64,000 bases of DNA from Kyrpidia tusciae DSM 2912 (GTDB lineage Bacteria; Bacillota; Bacilli; Kyrpidiales; Kyrpidiaceae): contig NC_014098.1 of the NCBI RefSeq assembly GCF_000092905.1, positions 1,116,001 to 1,180,000 of the forward strand, written 5' to 3'. Below, piece after piece: positions 7,982-17,304 of the stretch. The notes below the pieces were generated by a model that ran no database searches, was not told where the DNA came from, and worked only from the letters and a program-made list of their open reading frames with translations. Positions within the stretch are counted from its first letter, which is position 1. Every line of letters begins with the position of its first letter. The translations under genes and the position numbers were made by a program.

Positions 7982-9955
7982 ATGCAGCAGTACAGTTTTG
8001 CCATCTCTTCTATCCACCAGTTTACGTCTCGAAAGCACGACTTGTATCACCAATGGGAGAAGATGTGTAATCATGAAGAAGTCAGTACGATTCGCCAGGA
8101 AATTAATTCATCCTGGAAAAGGTGTTTATCGAAACGGGTGGATCCACTCCGTCAGCAAGCTCCTGTTGTGTTCACTGAAGCTACGCTGAAACAAAAAAAG
8201 GAAGAAAAATTGGAGCTTTTGCGTCTGGTGGAACCGTATATGGATCAGTTGTATGAGCAATTGGCTGCCGAGGACATATTGGTCATGTTGTCGGATTCAA
8301 ATGGCGTTATTCTTGAAGGGAAAGCCACAGCCAGGGGCTGGTCCATGGTGGAGAAGCTTCATTTTTACCCAGGTGCTGACTGGTCAGAATCGGGAGCGGG
8401 AACGAATGCCGTGGGTACTGCGGTGGCTGAGAGAAAACCGGTTCAAGTGTTTGGTGCCGAGCATTTTTGTCAAGGATGGCATACATGGGTGTGTTCTGCA
8501 GCCCCGATTTTTGATCCTGTAACGGACGAGTTGTTAGGTGTGCTAGATATATCCGGTACCATGGACCGTGTGCAGGCTCACAGTTTGCCTGCGGTTGTCC
8601 ATCAAGTGGACAGGATTCGTCAGGATCTGAGCAGTGCGTTTATGACTCGAGACGTCCCCACCTGGCGTGCGATATCTGACGCATTGGACCAGCCATTAGC
8701 CATATTTGACACAAAGTTGAGGGTGGTTCGGCTAAATGAACGGGCAAGAACTGTCCTCGGACTTCGCGCTGGGTGTACGATTCAAGATTTATTTACAGAA
8801 GACAATGCGTCCAGTCTCGATTCGCTGCACTGGAATACTCCTATACCCGTGACGTTTCGTTCGCTGAAACCCGGAACATGGGTGGCGACCCTTTATCCCT
8901 ATCATGTTGCTAACCGGCTTCTCGGTGGTCTGATCGTGTTTTATCCCATAAAAGTATCGAATAATTCGACTCGGTCGCCGAGCGCGTCGTTTCATATATC
9001 AACTATAATTACCCAAAATAATGAAATGATTCGCCTGATCGAAAAGGCGGGAAAGGCCGCCAGATCCGATATGAACGTACTGTTGGTCGGGGAGACGGGC
9101 GTAGGTAAAGAGATTTTCGCCCGTTCCATTCATGAATCCGGCCCACGAGGTCGCGAACCGTTTGTGCCTGTGAATTGTGGCGCGATTCCTCGAGACCTTC
9201 TTGCCAGTGAGTTGTTCGGTTACGAGCCGGGCGCCTTTACTGGAGCAACAGCCAAGGGGAGACCCGGCAAATTCGTCGCGGCGGACGGTGGAACGATTTT
9301 TCTGGACGAAATCGGCGAGTTGCCGTTAGAGGCCCAGGTCTATCTTCTCCGGGTGCTGGAGGAACGGGCCGTGGTGCCTGTTGGAGGCACTGAACCTCGA
9401 CCTATCGATGTGCGGATTATCGCTGCAACGAACCGAGATCTAGAGGAAGAGATTCAGCGGGGACGATTTCGGGCGGATTTATATTACAGGCTCAATGTGT
9501 TGCGTTTTCGCATTCCCCCTTTGCGAGAGCGTAAAGAAGATATCCCTCTTCTCGTGCGTCACTTCCTGTTAAAATGTGACGACACGGGGATACCATGGGT
9601 TGTCGAAGACGCCGCCATGGACTGTCTCATGCGACACAGTTGGCCGGGGAACGTCAGGCAATTAAAAAACGTTGTCGCGCAGGCCGTATTCAATGCGGAG
9701 GATCATCGGATTCGACTTGAGGATCTACCTCCTGAGCTTGTGCATTCCGCCGATGGAACCACCACTGGATTGACAAAGGATAACAATGAGAGCGCACCCG
9801 TTTCCCGATTCAATTATCGCAAGGTTGTAAACCGGGAAGTTCTTGAGCACGCGTTAAAAATGACGGACGGCAATGTGAGCCGGGCTGCTCGGTTGCTGGG
9901 GGTTTCTCGGATGACGGTTTACAGGAAGGCAAAACAGTACAATTTGTCGACGTAG
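7982..9955 (+). CDS. Sigma-54-dependent activator of the AcoR/AcxR type, for the first carboxylase operon
   Basis: 657 residues. An N-terminal GAF-like sensor carries GADWSESGAGTNAVGTA (about residue 135), characteristic of AcoR-type regulators. The AAA+ domain has Walker A GETGVGKE (about 370), the sigma-54 contact loop GAFTGA (about 416) and FLDEIGELP. A Fis-type helix-turn-helix lies at the C-terminus (VSRAARLLGVSRMTVYRKAKQ). It should bind upstream sites and use ATP to open the sigma-54 promoter at 10077, probably in response to acetone or a related ketone; the effector is inferred from context. It has a strong AGGAGGAGGGG before ATG 7982. A perfect palindrome follows its stop by 3 bp. 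Confidence 0.88.
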   Translation: MQQYSFAISSIHQFTSRKHDLYHQWEKMCNHEEVSTIRQEINSSWKRCLSKRVDPLRQQAPVVFTEATLKQKKEEKLELLRLVEPYMDQLYEQLAAEDILVMLSDSNGVILEGKATARGWSMVEKLHFYPGADWSESGAGTNAVGTAVAERKPVQVFGAEHFCQGWHTWVCSAAPIFDPVTDELLGVLDISGTMDRVQAHSLPAVVHQVDRIRQDLSSAFMTRDVPTWRAISDALDQPLAIFDTKLRVVRLNERARTVLGLRAGCTIQDLFTEDNASSLDSLHWNTPIPVTFRSLKPGTWVATLYPYHVANRLLGGLIVFYPIKVSNNSTRSPSASFHISTIITQNNEMIRLIEKAGKAARSDMNVLLVGETGVGKEIFARSIHESGPRGREPFVPVNCGAIPRDLLASELFGYEPGAFTGATAKGRPGKFVAADGGTIFLDEIGELPLEAQVYLLRVLEERAVVPVGGTEPRPIDVRIIAATNRDLEEEIQRGRFRADLYYRLNVLRFRIPPLRERKEDIPLLVRHFLLKCDDTGIPWVVEDAAMDCLMRHSWPGNVRQLKNVVAQAVFNAEDHRIRLEDLPPELVHSADGTTTGLTKDNNESAPVSRFNYRKVVNREVLEHALKMTDGNVSRAARLLGVSRMTVYRKAKQYNLST

Positions 9956-9957
9956 AT

Positions 9958-9999
9958 GTAACAGGAGTGTCACAGTGGTATCTGTGACACTCCTGTTAC
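9958..9999. promoter_or_regulatory. Perfect 18-bp inverted repeat, candidate activator site
   Basis: 9958-9975 and 9982-9999 are exact inverted repeats (GTAACAGGAGTGTCACAG and its complement) around a 6-bp spacer. It ends 78 bp before the sigma-54 promoter at 10077, the usual place for an enhancer-binding site. No T-run follows on the + strand, so a plain terminator is less likely, although a hairpin in the regulator's transcript could also slow polymerase. Confidence 0.6.
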
Positions 10000-10076
10000 G
10001 TGATAATGTTACATGCAATGTATCGAGAAGAACAAATATGTCGGGGAATCCAGCGATTTCTCCAATGGGCCTCTTG

Positions 10077-10094
10077 TTGGCACGAGAATTGCTT
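10077..10094 (+). promoter_or_regulatory. Sigma-54 promoter of acxABC
   Basis: TTGGCACGAGAATTGCTT matches the -24/-12 consensus (TGGCAC-N5-TTGC) exactly, with GG at 10079-10080 and GC at 10091-10092. It lies 89 bp before the acxA start. Confidence 0.85.
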
Positions 10095-10182
10095 TCTCCA
10101 ATCTGAACAGAAGAGGGCGAAAGAGATTCAGGAGATTGTTCGCCTTCTTTAAACAGAAAATCGTGATTGGAGGAAGGAATGT

Positions 10183-12330
10183 ATGGCCGTTGCAGCAGGG
10201 CCCAAACCCAGAATTCTCGCCATCGATGCCGGCGGAACCATGACCGATACCATATTGGTCAATGAAAAGGGGGAATTTGTGGTCGGCAAGGCACAGTCGA
10301 CGCCTGAGGACGAGTCTGTCGGATTTGTCAATTCGTTGAGAGATGCCCTCCATTATTGGAATGTACCCCTGGAAGAAGGGGTTCCACACCTCGTCTCGGG
10401 CATCTATTCCGGGACGGCCATGCTGAACCGCCTGTTGGAGCGTAAAGGACTGAAATTGGGTCTCCTTGTTACGGCGGGTTTTGAAGATTATCTCCGCATC
10501 GAACGCGGCATCCAGACCTATCTGGGGTATTCCTATTCGGACCGTCTGCACCTTGTGACCCACGTCCATAATACCCCCTTGGTCCCTCGGGATCGGATTT
10601 ATGGCATTCGTGGTCGGATCGACATCTTTGGTGCGGAGCAGATTCCCCTGTACGAGAACGAAGTTCAACAAGCCATCCGGGAACTTCTACAAAAGAATGT
10701 GCAAGGTATATGCATAAATTTCCTACACTCTTATGCCAATCCAGCGCATGAAGAAAAAGCCAAGGCGATTGCGCAAAAGGTGATGGAAGAGTTCGGCGTC
10801 CATGTGCCGTTGTTTCTGTCTTCGGAACTCTATCCCGTTTCCCAAGACTTTGCCAGACTTAATACGGTCTTGGTCGAAGCCTACGCCGCGGAACCCTCTC
10901 GAGGCCAGTTTCAGCGAATTACCCAGAAACTACGCGATCTTGGATCGAAGTTTGAACTTCGGGTGATGGCCTCTCACGGGGGCACCATTTCTACAGAGGC
11001 CAAAGAACTGGCTCGGACCTTGGTGTCGGGTCCCATCGGCGGCGTGGTCGGAGCTCAGTATTTATCTAAGCAACTCGGCTTTGATAACGTCGTGTGTTCG
11101 GATATCGGCGGTACAAGTTTTGACTTAGCCCTCATCACAGGAGGTCAATTTGCGATTCGGACGCAACCCAATATGGCGCGATTTGTTCTCAAGCTGCCAC
11201 TGGTTGAAATCGACTCCGTGGGAGCGGGAACCGGTTCCTTTGTACGGCTCACACCGAGTTCAAAACGGATCGAGATCGGCCCCGACAGTGCCGGCTATCG
11301 CATTGGCGTCTCGAATCCGGACAGCGGCGTAACCACGGTGACGATTAATGATTGCAACGTGGTTCTTGGTTATCTGAATGCCGATAATTTTCTGGGTGGC
11401 GATGTGAAACTCGACCGGCAACGCGCTTACGAGGCGATACAAGAGCAAATCGCGGCCCCGCTTGGCTTGGACGTATATGCGGCGGCAGAAGGCATTGTTT
11501 CTCTCTTTCAGGATCATCTGCGTAATGAAGTGATCTCCCGGGTTCTTGGGAAAGGCTACGCGCCCGAGAATTATCGGCTACTTTCCTATGGTGGAGGCGG
11601 CCCTGTGCATGTGGCCGGTTATACGGCCGGATTAAACTTTCAAGATATTCTCGTCCCGTCTTGGGCGGCCGGGTTTTCGGCTTACGGTTGCGCGTGTGCC
11701 GAGTTCGAATACCGTGCGGATAAGACGGTGCAGGTGGCCGTCGCTCATGCTCAGGCCGATTTCGGTGCATTCGCTTCCGCCATTAATACAGCATGGAGCG
11801 AACTGAAAGAACGGGTAATCGGTGAATTTGCGAAAAGTGGAATCGCCCAGCGGGACATCGAATTTCGCCATCATGTCCGGGTCCAGTATGTGGGCCAACT
11901 GAATGACGTTGAGATCCAAGTCCCATTTGAACGAATTGAAAGCTCAGAACAGGTGCAAACGATTATCGACCGGTTTGAGGAAGCATATTCAAAAATGTAT
12001 TCTCGTTCCGCCCGGTCTCCGGAGCTGGGATACCTGGTTACGACGGCCATTATTACTGGGGTTGCCCCCAGTGAAAAACCGAGTTTGCCTGAAGAACCTG
12101 TTAGTAGGGAGCAGCCGGAGGCAGACGATGTCGAGACGAGGCCCGTATATTACAAAGGTGCTTGGACAACTGCCAATGTGTACAAGATGGAGAAATTGAA
12201 AGCCGGGAACCGAATTCAGGGATTTTCCGTGATCGAATCGCCGAATACCACGTTTGTCGTGCCGACAGGTTACGAGGCGATACTGGATACCCATCGAATT
12301 TTTCACTTGAAACCACCTGTGAGTCATTAA
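10183..12330 (+). CDS. acxA: Acetone carboxylase beta subunit (HyuA-like ATPase)
   Basis: 715 residues, matching the family length of about 717. It starts with an actin-like ATP-binding motif ILAIDAGGTMTDTILV. Further phosphate-binding elements are VVCSDIGGTSFDLALI (about residue 307), DSVGAGTGSFV and SYGGGGPVHVAGY (about 470), the hydantoinase A/acetone carboxylase beta pattern. In acetone carboxylase this subunit uses ATP to phosphorylate acetone (as enol) and bicarbonate, which then combine at the Mn site of alpha to give acetoacetate. Start ATG 10183 follows GGAGGAAGGA. First gene of beta-alpha-gamma, the order seen in the classical acxABC operon, under the sigma-54 promoter. Confidence 0.9.
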   Translation: MAVAAGPKPRILAIDAGGTMTDTILVNEKGEFVVGKAQSTPEDESVGFVNSLRDALHYWNVPLEEGVPHLVSGIYSGTAMLNRLLERKGLKLGLLVTAGFEDYLRIERGIQTYLGYSYSDRLHLVTHVHNTPLVPRDRIYGIRGRIDIFGAEQIPLYENEVQQAIRELLQKNVQGICINFLHSYANPAHEEKAKAIAQKVMEEFGVHVPLFLSSELYPVSQDFARLNTVLVEAYAAEPSRGQFQRITQKLRDLGSKFELRVMASHGGTISTEAKELARTLVSGPIGGVVGAQYLSKQLGFDNVVCSDIGGTSFDLALITGGQFAIRTQPNMARFVLKLPLVEIDSVGAGTGSFVRLTPSSKRIEIGPDSAGYRIGVSNPDSGVTTVTINDCNVVLGYLNADNFLGGDVKLDRQRAYEAIQEQIAAPLGLDVYAAAEGIVSLFQDHLRNEVISRVLGKGYAPENYRLLSYGGGGPVHVAGYTAGLNFQDILVPSWAAGFSAYGCACAEFEYRADKTVQVAVAHAQADFGAFASAINTAWSELKERVIGEFAKSGIAQRDIEFRHHVRVQYVGQLNDVEIQVPFERIESSEQVQTIIDRFEEAYSKMYSRSARSPELGYLVTTAIITGVAPSEKPSLPEEPVSREQPEADDVETRPVYYKGAWTTANVYKMEKLKAGNRIQGFSVIESPNTTFVVPTGYEAILDTHRIFHLKPPVSH

Positions 12331-12382
12331 CAGTCCCTGTGCCGGGATATTTCAAGTTAAACACAAGGAGGAGAAAAAGATT

Positions 12383-14620
12383 ATGGGCGAAGGGTTGAAG
12401 CCGTCCACAGCCGTCCATCCACAGGTCGCAATCGGTTGGGGTGGAAAAACACTCAAGGAGATGCTCGAAGAGTCAGAGCGCGTGTTTAAGGAAACAGGAA
12501 GGTACGCAGGACTGGATCGGCTTTCATTGCGCGAGGAGCATCCTATTCGATATGAGCGCATCTTCTCACTGCTGCGAGGTGGGCTCGTCAATGCCCGAGA
12601 AACAGCATTGAACATCTCAGCGTCTCCGATTGTGAAAGAGATTGGCGAACTTTGTTTCGCGTTATATACACCGGAAGGCGATTCGATTGCGCTCTCCACG
12701 GGCATTATCGTTCATGTCCACACCATGAGTGACGCAATTAAATTCATGATTCGAAACAATTGGGAAGTCAGCCCGGGAATTCGATCAGGTGATATTTTTT
12801 CCAATAATAATTCGATCATTGGAGACGTTCATACTGCTGATGTACACACCATTATTCCGATTTTCTGGGAAGGAGAAATTATCGGCTGGGCGGGTGGAGT
12901 GACTCACGAGATCGATGTGGGTGCGGTGACACCTGGGTCGATGGCGTTTGGACACGAAGACCGATATGGCGATGGGTTGTTGTTGTCCTGCGAAAAAGCG
13001 GGTGAAAATGATGAATTTTACCAGAGCTATCTAAAAAAAGTCAGCGACTCGGTGCGTGCTGAGATGTACTGGGTCTTGGATGAACGCACCCGTTTGGCTG
13101 GTTGCCACATGATTCGTGACCAAGTTTACCGGGTAATTCAGGAAGAAGGCATCGAGACCTATAAACGTTTTATTCGTGAAGTTATCGAAGAGGGACGGCG
13201 AAGCTTTAAGGAACGCGTGAAGGAAGTGACGTTCCCCGGTATCTATGAGTCGCCGAGATTTACGGATGTTCCGTGGAAAGACGATCCTACGGTCTCCCAC
13301 AAAGCTCGAAGAGACACGCTGATGCATGCGCCATTAACGATACAAATCGGCGCAGACGGCGATTTTAACATGTCGTACGAAGGAGCGAACAAATGGGGTT
13401 ATCACTCCTTTAACTGTGCGCCGTCACCCATGCAGGGTGCCTTATGGGTTCAAATGACACAAAGCTTGATTCCGAACGATAAGGTCAACGATGGAGCCTA
13501 TCTGGCGACGTCGCTAAAGCTCCCTTATGGGTCATGGTGCAATCCAGATTATGAAAAAGTCTCCACCACCCTTTCGTGGCATTTCCTGATCCCGGCCTTT
13601 ACAGGGTTGATTCGCAGTTTGGCCCGTGCTTATTACTCCCGGGGTTACCTTGAGGAAATCTCAGCGAGTTTCCCACTGACAGGTAATATCCTGCAGGGCG
13701 GCGGCAAGAATCATTATGGTGTCGAATCTGCGTTTACCAATTTCGAGATGTCATCCGAAGGCACCGGGGCGATGTACTTTAAGGACGGAGAAGATTCCAC
13801 AGCTGCCATGTGGAACCCCGAAGGAGATATGGGTGAGGCGGAGACATGGGAATCACTGGAACCACTTCTATACCTCGGGAGGAGCTTGAAGCCGATGACT
13901 CCTGGTCCCGGAAAGTATCGGGGAGGGGCCGGAATCGAAAGTGTGCGGATGCTGTATCGTACCGATGAACAGACCTTGTTCAATGGACTTGCTGACGGCC
14001 ATGTTTTCGGAAGCGCAGGCATTTTCGGAGGTTATCCGGGTAACGCGGGCTATCGGCACAGTCTGCACGGTACGAACATGAAGGAAATCATCCAAAATCA
14101 ACTGCCTTATCCGACCCGAGATGGTGACCCGGAACATTCGGAAGTGGATGAGGTGATCCGTGCGGAGGAAAACGTGTTTGACAAACACGCCACTGCCGGG
14201 CCCCAGATCTTTCGTGAATATGACATTTACGTGTCTGTCCATCGGGGCGGACCAGGACTCGGAGACGTTCTTGAACGGGATCCGCACTTGGTGGAGAAGG
14301 ATCTGAACGAAGGGTATCTCCTGCCGAGATATGCGGAGTCGATTTACGGGGTTGTTGCGGAACAGTCAGCCGATGGGACATGGAAGGCTGATCTGGAAAA
14401 GACGGCTGCCCGCAGGGAACAGATGCGGAAGGAACGCCTGGCTCGAGCCATACCGGCCGAAGCGTTCCTTGAGCGCGAACGAGATCGCATCTTGCACCGG
14501 GATTTTATTGAACCGGTTCTGGAAATGTATCAGAGCTCGATGGACTTATCCCCGGAGTGGAGAGAGAAATTCTTGAAGTTCTGGGATTTGCCTGAGGATT
14601 TCCGGATGGTCAGCGGCTAA
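12383..14620 (+). CDS. acxB: Acetone carboxylase alpha subunit (HyuB-like, metal-binding)
   Basis: 745 residues of the hydantoinase B / acetone carboxylase alpha family. The conserved segment FSNNNSIIGDVHTADVHTIIP (about residues 140-155) and GWAGGVTHEIDVG contain the His and Asp residues expected to hold the active-site metal. It joins the phosphorylated acetone and carboxy-phosphate to make acetoacetate. ATG 12383 follows AAGGAGGAG. Spacing is 52 bp from acxA and 65 bp to acxC. Together with its neighbours it makes a complete alpha2-beta2-gamma2 enzyme. Confidence 0.9.
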   Translation: MGEGLKPSTAVHPQVAIGWGGKTLKEMLEESERVFKETGRYAGLDRLSLREEHPIRYERIFSLLRGGLVNARETALNISASPIVKEIGELCFALYTPEGDSIALSTGIIVHVHTMSDAIKFMIRNNWEVSPGIRSGDIFSNNNSIIGDVHTADVHTIIPIFWEGEIIGWAGGVTHEIDVGAVTPGSMAFGHEDRYGDGLLLSCEKAGENDEFYQSYLKKVSDSVRAEMYWVLDERTRLAGCHMIRDQVYRVIQEEGIETYKRFIREVIEEGRRSFKERVKEVTFPGIYESPRFTDVPWKDDPTVSHKARRDTLMHAPLTIQIGADGDFNMSYEGANKWGYHSFNCAPSPMQGALWVQMTQSLIPNDKVNDGAYLATSLKLPYGSWCNPDYEKVSTTLSWHFLIPAFTGLIRSLARAYYSRGYLEEISASFPLTGNILQGGGKNHYGVESAFTNFEMSSEGTGAMYFKDGEDSTAAMWNPEGDMGEAETWESLEPLLYLGRSLKPMTPGPGKYRGGAGIESVRMLYRTDEQTLFNGLADGHVFGSAGIFGGYPGNAGYRHSLHGTNMKEIIQNQLPYPTRDGDPEHSEVDEVIRAEENVFDKHATAGPQIFREYDIYVSVHRGGPGLGDVLERDPHLVEKDLNEGYLLPRYAESIYGVVAEQSADGTWKADLEKTAARREQMRKERLARAIPAEAFLERERDRILHRDFIEPVLEMYQSSMDLSPEWREKFLKFWDLPEDFRMVSG

Positions 14621-14685
14621 GAAACTTTTCTGATCGGTGACAGTCATGACGTGTGTAGATCTGAATTGAGGGGAGAGATGAAGCT

Positions 14686-15183
14686 GTGGCTCAATATGAT
14701 CTGGAAACTCTGCGGCAACTCAAACGTGGTGAACTTCCTTTTCATTTGGTTCACGAAATGCAGTCGAGCCATAAGGATTCCGATCGATTTTTTAAAATGT
14801 TGGCCATTGCCCAAGAATCGGTACCTTGGGACGACCGGATTTTATTGCCTTACGCAGAACATCTCTACATTGTGGAAAAGCCGGACAAGAGCCGGGTTGT
14901 CAAGTGTGACTGCGGCCATGAGTTCGGTGATTATCGCCGGAACTGGAAACTAAGTGCCTTGGTCTACGTCCGGGACACCGAGGAAAAGATTAACGAGATC
15001 TACCCGAATATGCTGGGATGTGACCCCGAGTGGATGCACCTAAGGGAGTATATTTGCCCCGGATGCGGCACGCTTCTTGAAGTGGAAGCTGTGCCACCCG
15101 GTTATCCGGTAGTCTTTGATTTCCAACCGGATATCGATACGTTTTATGAAAAGTGGTTAAAGAAACCCCTGAACCGTGAATAA
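14686..15183 (+). CDS. acxC: Acetone carboxylase gamma subunit
   Basis: 165 residues, the usual size (about 168). Two Cys pairs (CDCGHEF near residue 86 and CPGCGTL near 125) make a zinc-ribbon as expected for gamma. The GTG start at 14686 has GAGGGGAGAG about eight bases upstream. Gamma is a small structural subunit needed for the assembled enzyme. It closes the first operon; a hairpin follows about 20 bp after the stop. Confidence 0.88.
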   Translation: MAQYDLETLRQLKRGELPFHLVHEMQSSHKDSDRFFKMLAIAQESVPWDDRILLPYAEHLYIVEKPDKSRVVKCDCGHEFGDYRRNWKLSALVYVRDTEEKINEIYPNMLGCDPEWMHLREYICPGCGTLLEVEAVPPGYPVVFDFQPDIDTFYEKWLKKPLNRE

Positions 15184-15203
15184 ACAAGTGATCGAGGAGC
15201 AAG

Positions 15204-15232
15204 CCTCCTGCAGTGAGTGTTGCTGCAGGAGG
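15204..15232 (+). terminator. 10-bp perfect hairpin between acxC and the acetoacetate-CoA ligase gene
   Basis: CCTCCTGCAG (15204-15213) pairs perfectly with 15223-15232 across a 9-nt loop. Only a weak T stretch follows, so it may be a partial terminator or a processing/stability element. A TATAAT (about 15247) lies downstream and could start a separate ligase transcript. Confidence 0.5.
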
Positions 15233-15311
15233 TGCCTCCTTTGGTCTATAATGTTTATCAAACCCATATCTCCGCGCCAGCGAAAAGGATGCATGTGAAG
15301 GAGGCTCTCTC

Positions 15312-17276
15312 ATGATTTCAGAAGGGGAAATTTTATGGGAACCGTCTACATATTTAAAACAAACCTCTGGAATGTCACAATATATGCATTGGTTGGAGAG
15401 AGAAAAGGGTTTAGTATTCCCTGATTTTTTATCATTGTGGCGTTGGTCTGTGGACGATCTCGAGTCGTTTTGGGCGTCGATATGGGAGTATTTTCAAATA
15501 CAGAGCCCGACCCCCTATACACGGGTGATGGAAGGTCATGAGATGCCTGGGGTTCGGTGGTTCCCCGGCGCTCGTGTCAACTTTGCTCAGCATGTATTCC
15601 GGGGAAGGCCAGGCGATCGACCGGCCTTGTTATTCCAGTCTGAGCATCGCCCCCTTACCATCGTGAGCTGGGACGAACTGTCCCGGTCCGTGGCCTCGGT
15701 GGCCGCTCATCTTCGGGAATACGGCGTCCGGCCGGGGGATCGAGTGGTGGCCTATATGCCGAACCTCCCGGAGACCGTGATTGCTTTTTTGGCCACTGCG
15801 AGCATCGGCGCTGTCTGGTCGAGTTGTTCTCCCGATTTCGGTGCTGTGACGGTAGTGGATCGCTTCAAACAGATCGAACCAAAGGTGCTCTTTGCGGTGG
15901 ATGGGTACCAGTATGGTGGAAAAGTCTATGATCGAACCGAAGTAGTACAGGATCTGCAGCGATCTCTGCCCACATTGGAGAAGACGGTGTTCGTGCCCTA
16001 CATTGGGTTGGACGGGGGCGGGGTGGAGAACGCGGTGATGTGGAACGATATTGTTCGGACACCGGCCGAACTGCATTTTGAACCTGTAGAATTCGAACAC
16101 CCGTTGTGGGTGTTGTATTCTTCGGGTACAACGGGTCACCCCAAGGGAATTGTTCACGGCCACGGAAATATTGTCTTGGAGCTCCTCAAAGTCCACCAAC
16201 TGCATTTTGACGTTCAGCCAGGGGATCGCTTTTTCTGGTTTACCACTACTGGATGGATGATGTGGAATTTCACCGTGGGCGCCCTCTTATCTGGGGCCAC
16301 CATTCTTCTCTACGATGGTCATCCCGGCTATCCCAATCTCGATGTATTGTGGGAATTTGCGGAAAAGACGGGGATGACATCATTTGGAACAAGTGCGGGA
16401 TATATTCAGAGCTGCCTGAAAGCGGGGCTTGAACCGGGTAAGGATCACGACCTTTCAAAGCTGCGGGCGATCGGATCGACGGGGTCGCCGCTGACCATTG
16501 ACGGTTTTGAATGGGTGTATCAAAAGGTTAAAAAGGACATTTGGTTGGCTCCCGGGAGTGGAGGGACAGACGTCTGTACACCCTTTGTCGGTCCCTGTCC
16601 GCTCTTGCCCGTCAAGGCAGGTCTTATGCAGGGACCCATGCTCGGCGTGAAGGCGGAAGCCTACGACGACAACGGTCAACCAATCATCGGTGAAGTAGGA
16701 GAACTGGTGATCACGCGTCCCATGCCTTCCATGCCTTTATACTTCTGGAATGATCCAGAGATGAGCCGGTATCGGGAAAGTTACTTCGAAATGTATCCGG
16801 GCGTATGGCGACATGGGGATTGGATCAAATTCTATGCGGACGGCAGTTGTGTGATCTATGGACGATCGGATTCCACGATCAACCGTCATGGAGTTCGGAT
16901 GGGGACAAGCGAGATTTACCGAGCCGTAGAAGGGTTGGACGAGATTGCTGACAGTTTGGTGGTAGACTTGGAACTACTGGGTCGACCTTCGTGTCTGTCT
17001 TTGTTTGTTGTGTTAAAGCCGGGGGTTGTGATGACGGATCAATTGAAAGCAGCCATTCGAAAGCGGATTCGGGAGACGGTTTCGCCCCGCCACGTGCCGG
17101 ACGAAGTGTACGTGATCGATGAAGTGCCTCGAACACTGAATGGAAAAAAGATGGAAGTTCCAATTCGCAAAATCCTGTTGGGTTACTCTTTGGAGAGAGC
17201 CGTCAACCCTGATTCGATGAGTAATCCCCAATCCCTTAAGTTCTTTATCGAACTGGCGAAACAGTTAAACACCTAA
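15312..17276 (+). CDS. aacS: Acetoacetate-CoA ligase
   Basis: 654 residues, the normal size. This is an ANL-superfamily adenylating enzyme: the P-loop YSSGTTGHPKGIVHGHG lies near residue 273, GRSDSTINRHGVRMGTSEIY is the hinge, and the catalytic Lys is in RTLNGKKMEVP. The N-terminus WFPGARVNFAQHV is typical of acetoacetyl-CoA synthetases rather than acetyl-CoA synthetases. It activates the acetoacetate made by the carboxylase; thiolase would then give two acetyl-CoA. Its location between the two carboxylase operons supports this role. AAGGAGGCTCTC precedes the ATG. Confidence 0.9.
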   Translation: MISEGEILWEPSTYLKQTSGMSQYMHWLEREKGLVFPDFLSLWRWSVDDLESFWASIWEYFQIQSPTPYTRVMEGHEMPGVRWFPGARVNFAQHVFRGRPGDRPALLFQSEHRPLTIVSWDELSRSVASVAAHLREYGVRPGDRVVAYMPNLPETVIAFLATASIGAVWSSCSPDFGAVTVVDRFKQIEPKVLFAVDGYQYGGKVYDRTEVVQDLQRSLPTLEKTVFVPYIGLDGGGVENAVMWNDIVRTPAELHFEPVEFEHPLWVLYSSGTTGHPKGIVHGHGNIVLELLKVHQLHFDVQPGDRFFWFTTTGWMMWNFTVGALLSGATILLYDGHPGYPNLDVLWEFAEKTGMTSFGTSAGYIQSCLKAGLEPGKDHDLSKLRAIGSTGSPLTIDGFEWVYQKVKKDIWLAPGSGGTDVCTPFVGPCPLLPVKAGLMQGPMLGVKAEAYDDNGQPIIGEVGELVITRPMPSMPLYFWNDPEMSRYRESYFEMYPGVWRHGDWIKFYADGSCVIYGRSDSTINRHGVRMGTSEIYRAVEGLDEIADSLVVDLELLGRPSCLSLFVVLKPGVVMTDQLKAAIRKRIRETVSPRHVPDEVYVIDEVPRTLNGKKMEVPIRKILLGYSLERAVNPDSMSNPQSLKFFIELAKQLNT

Positions 17277-17304
17277 GAGGTCACAATCCGAGGTGGTGAT
17301 CGTC

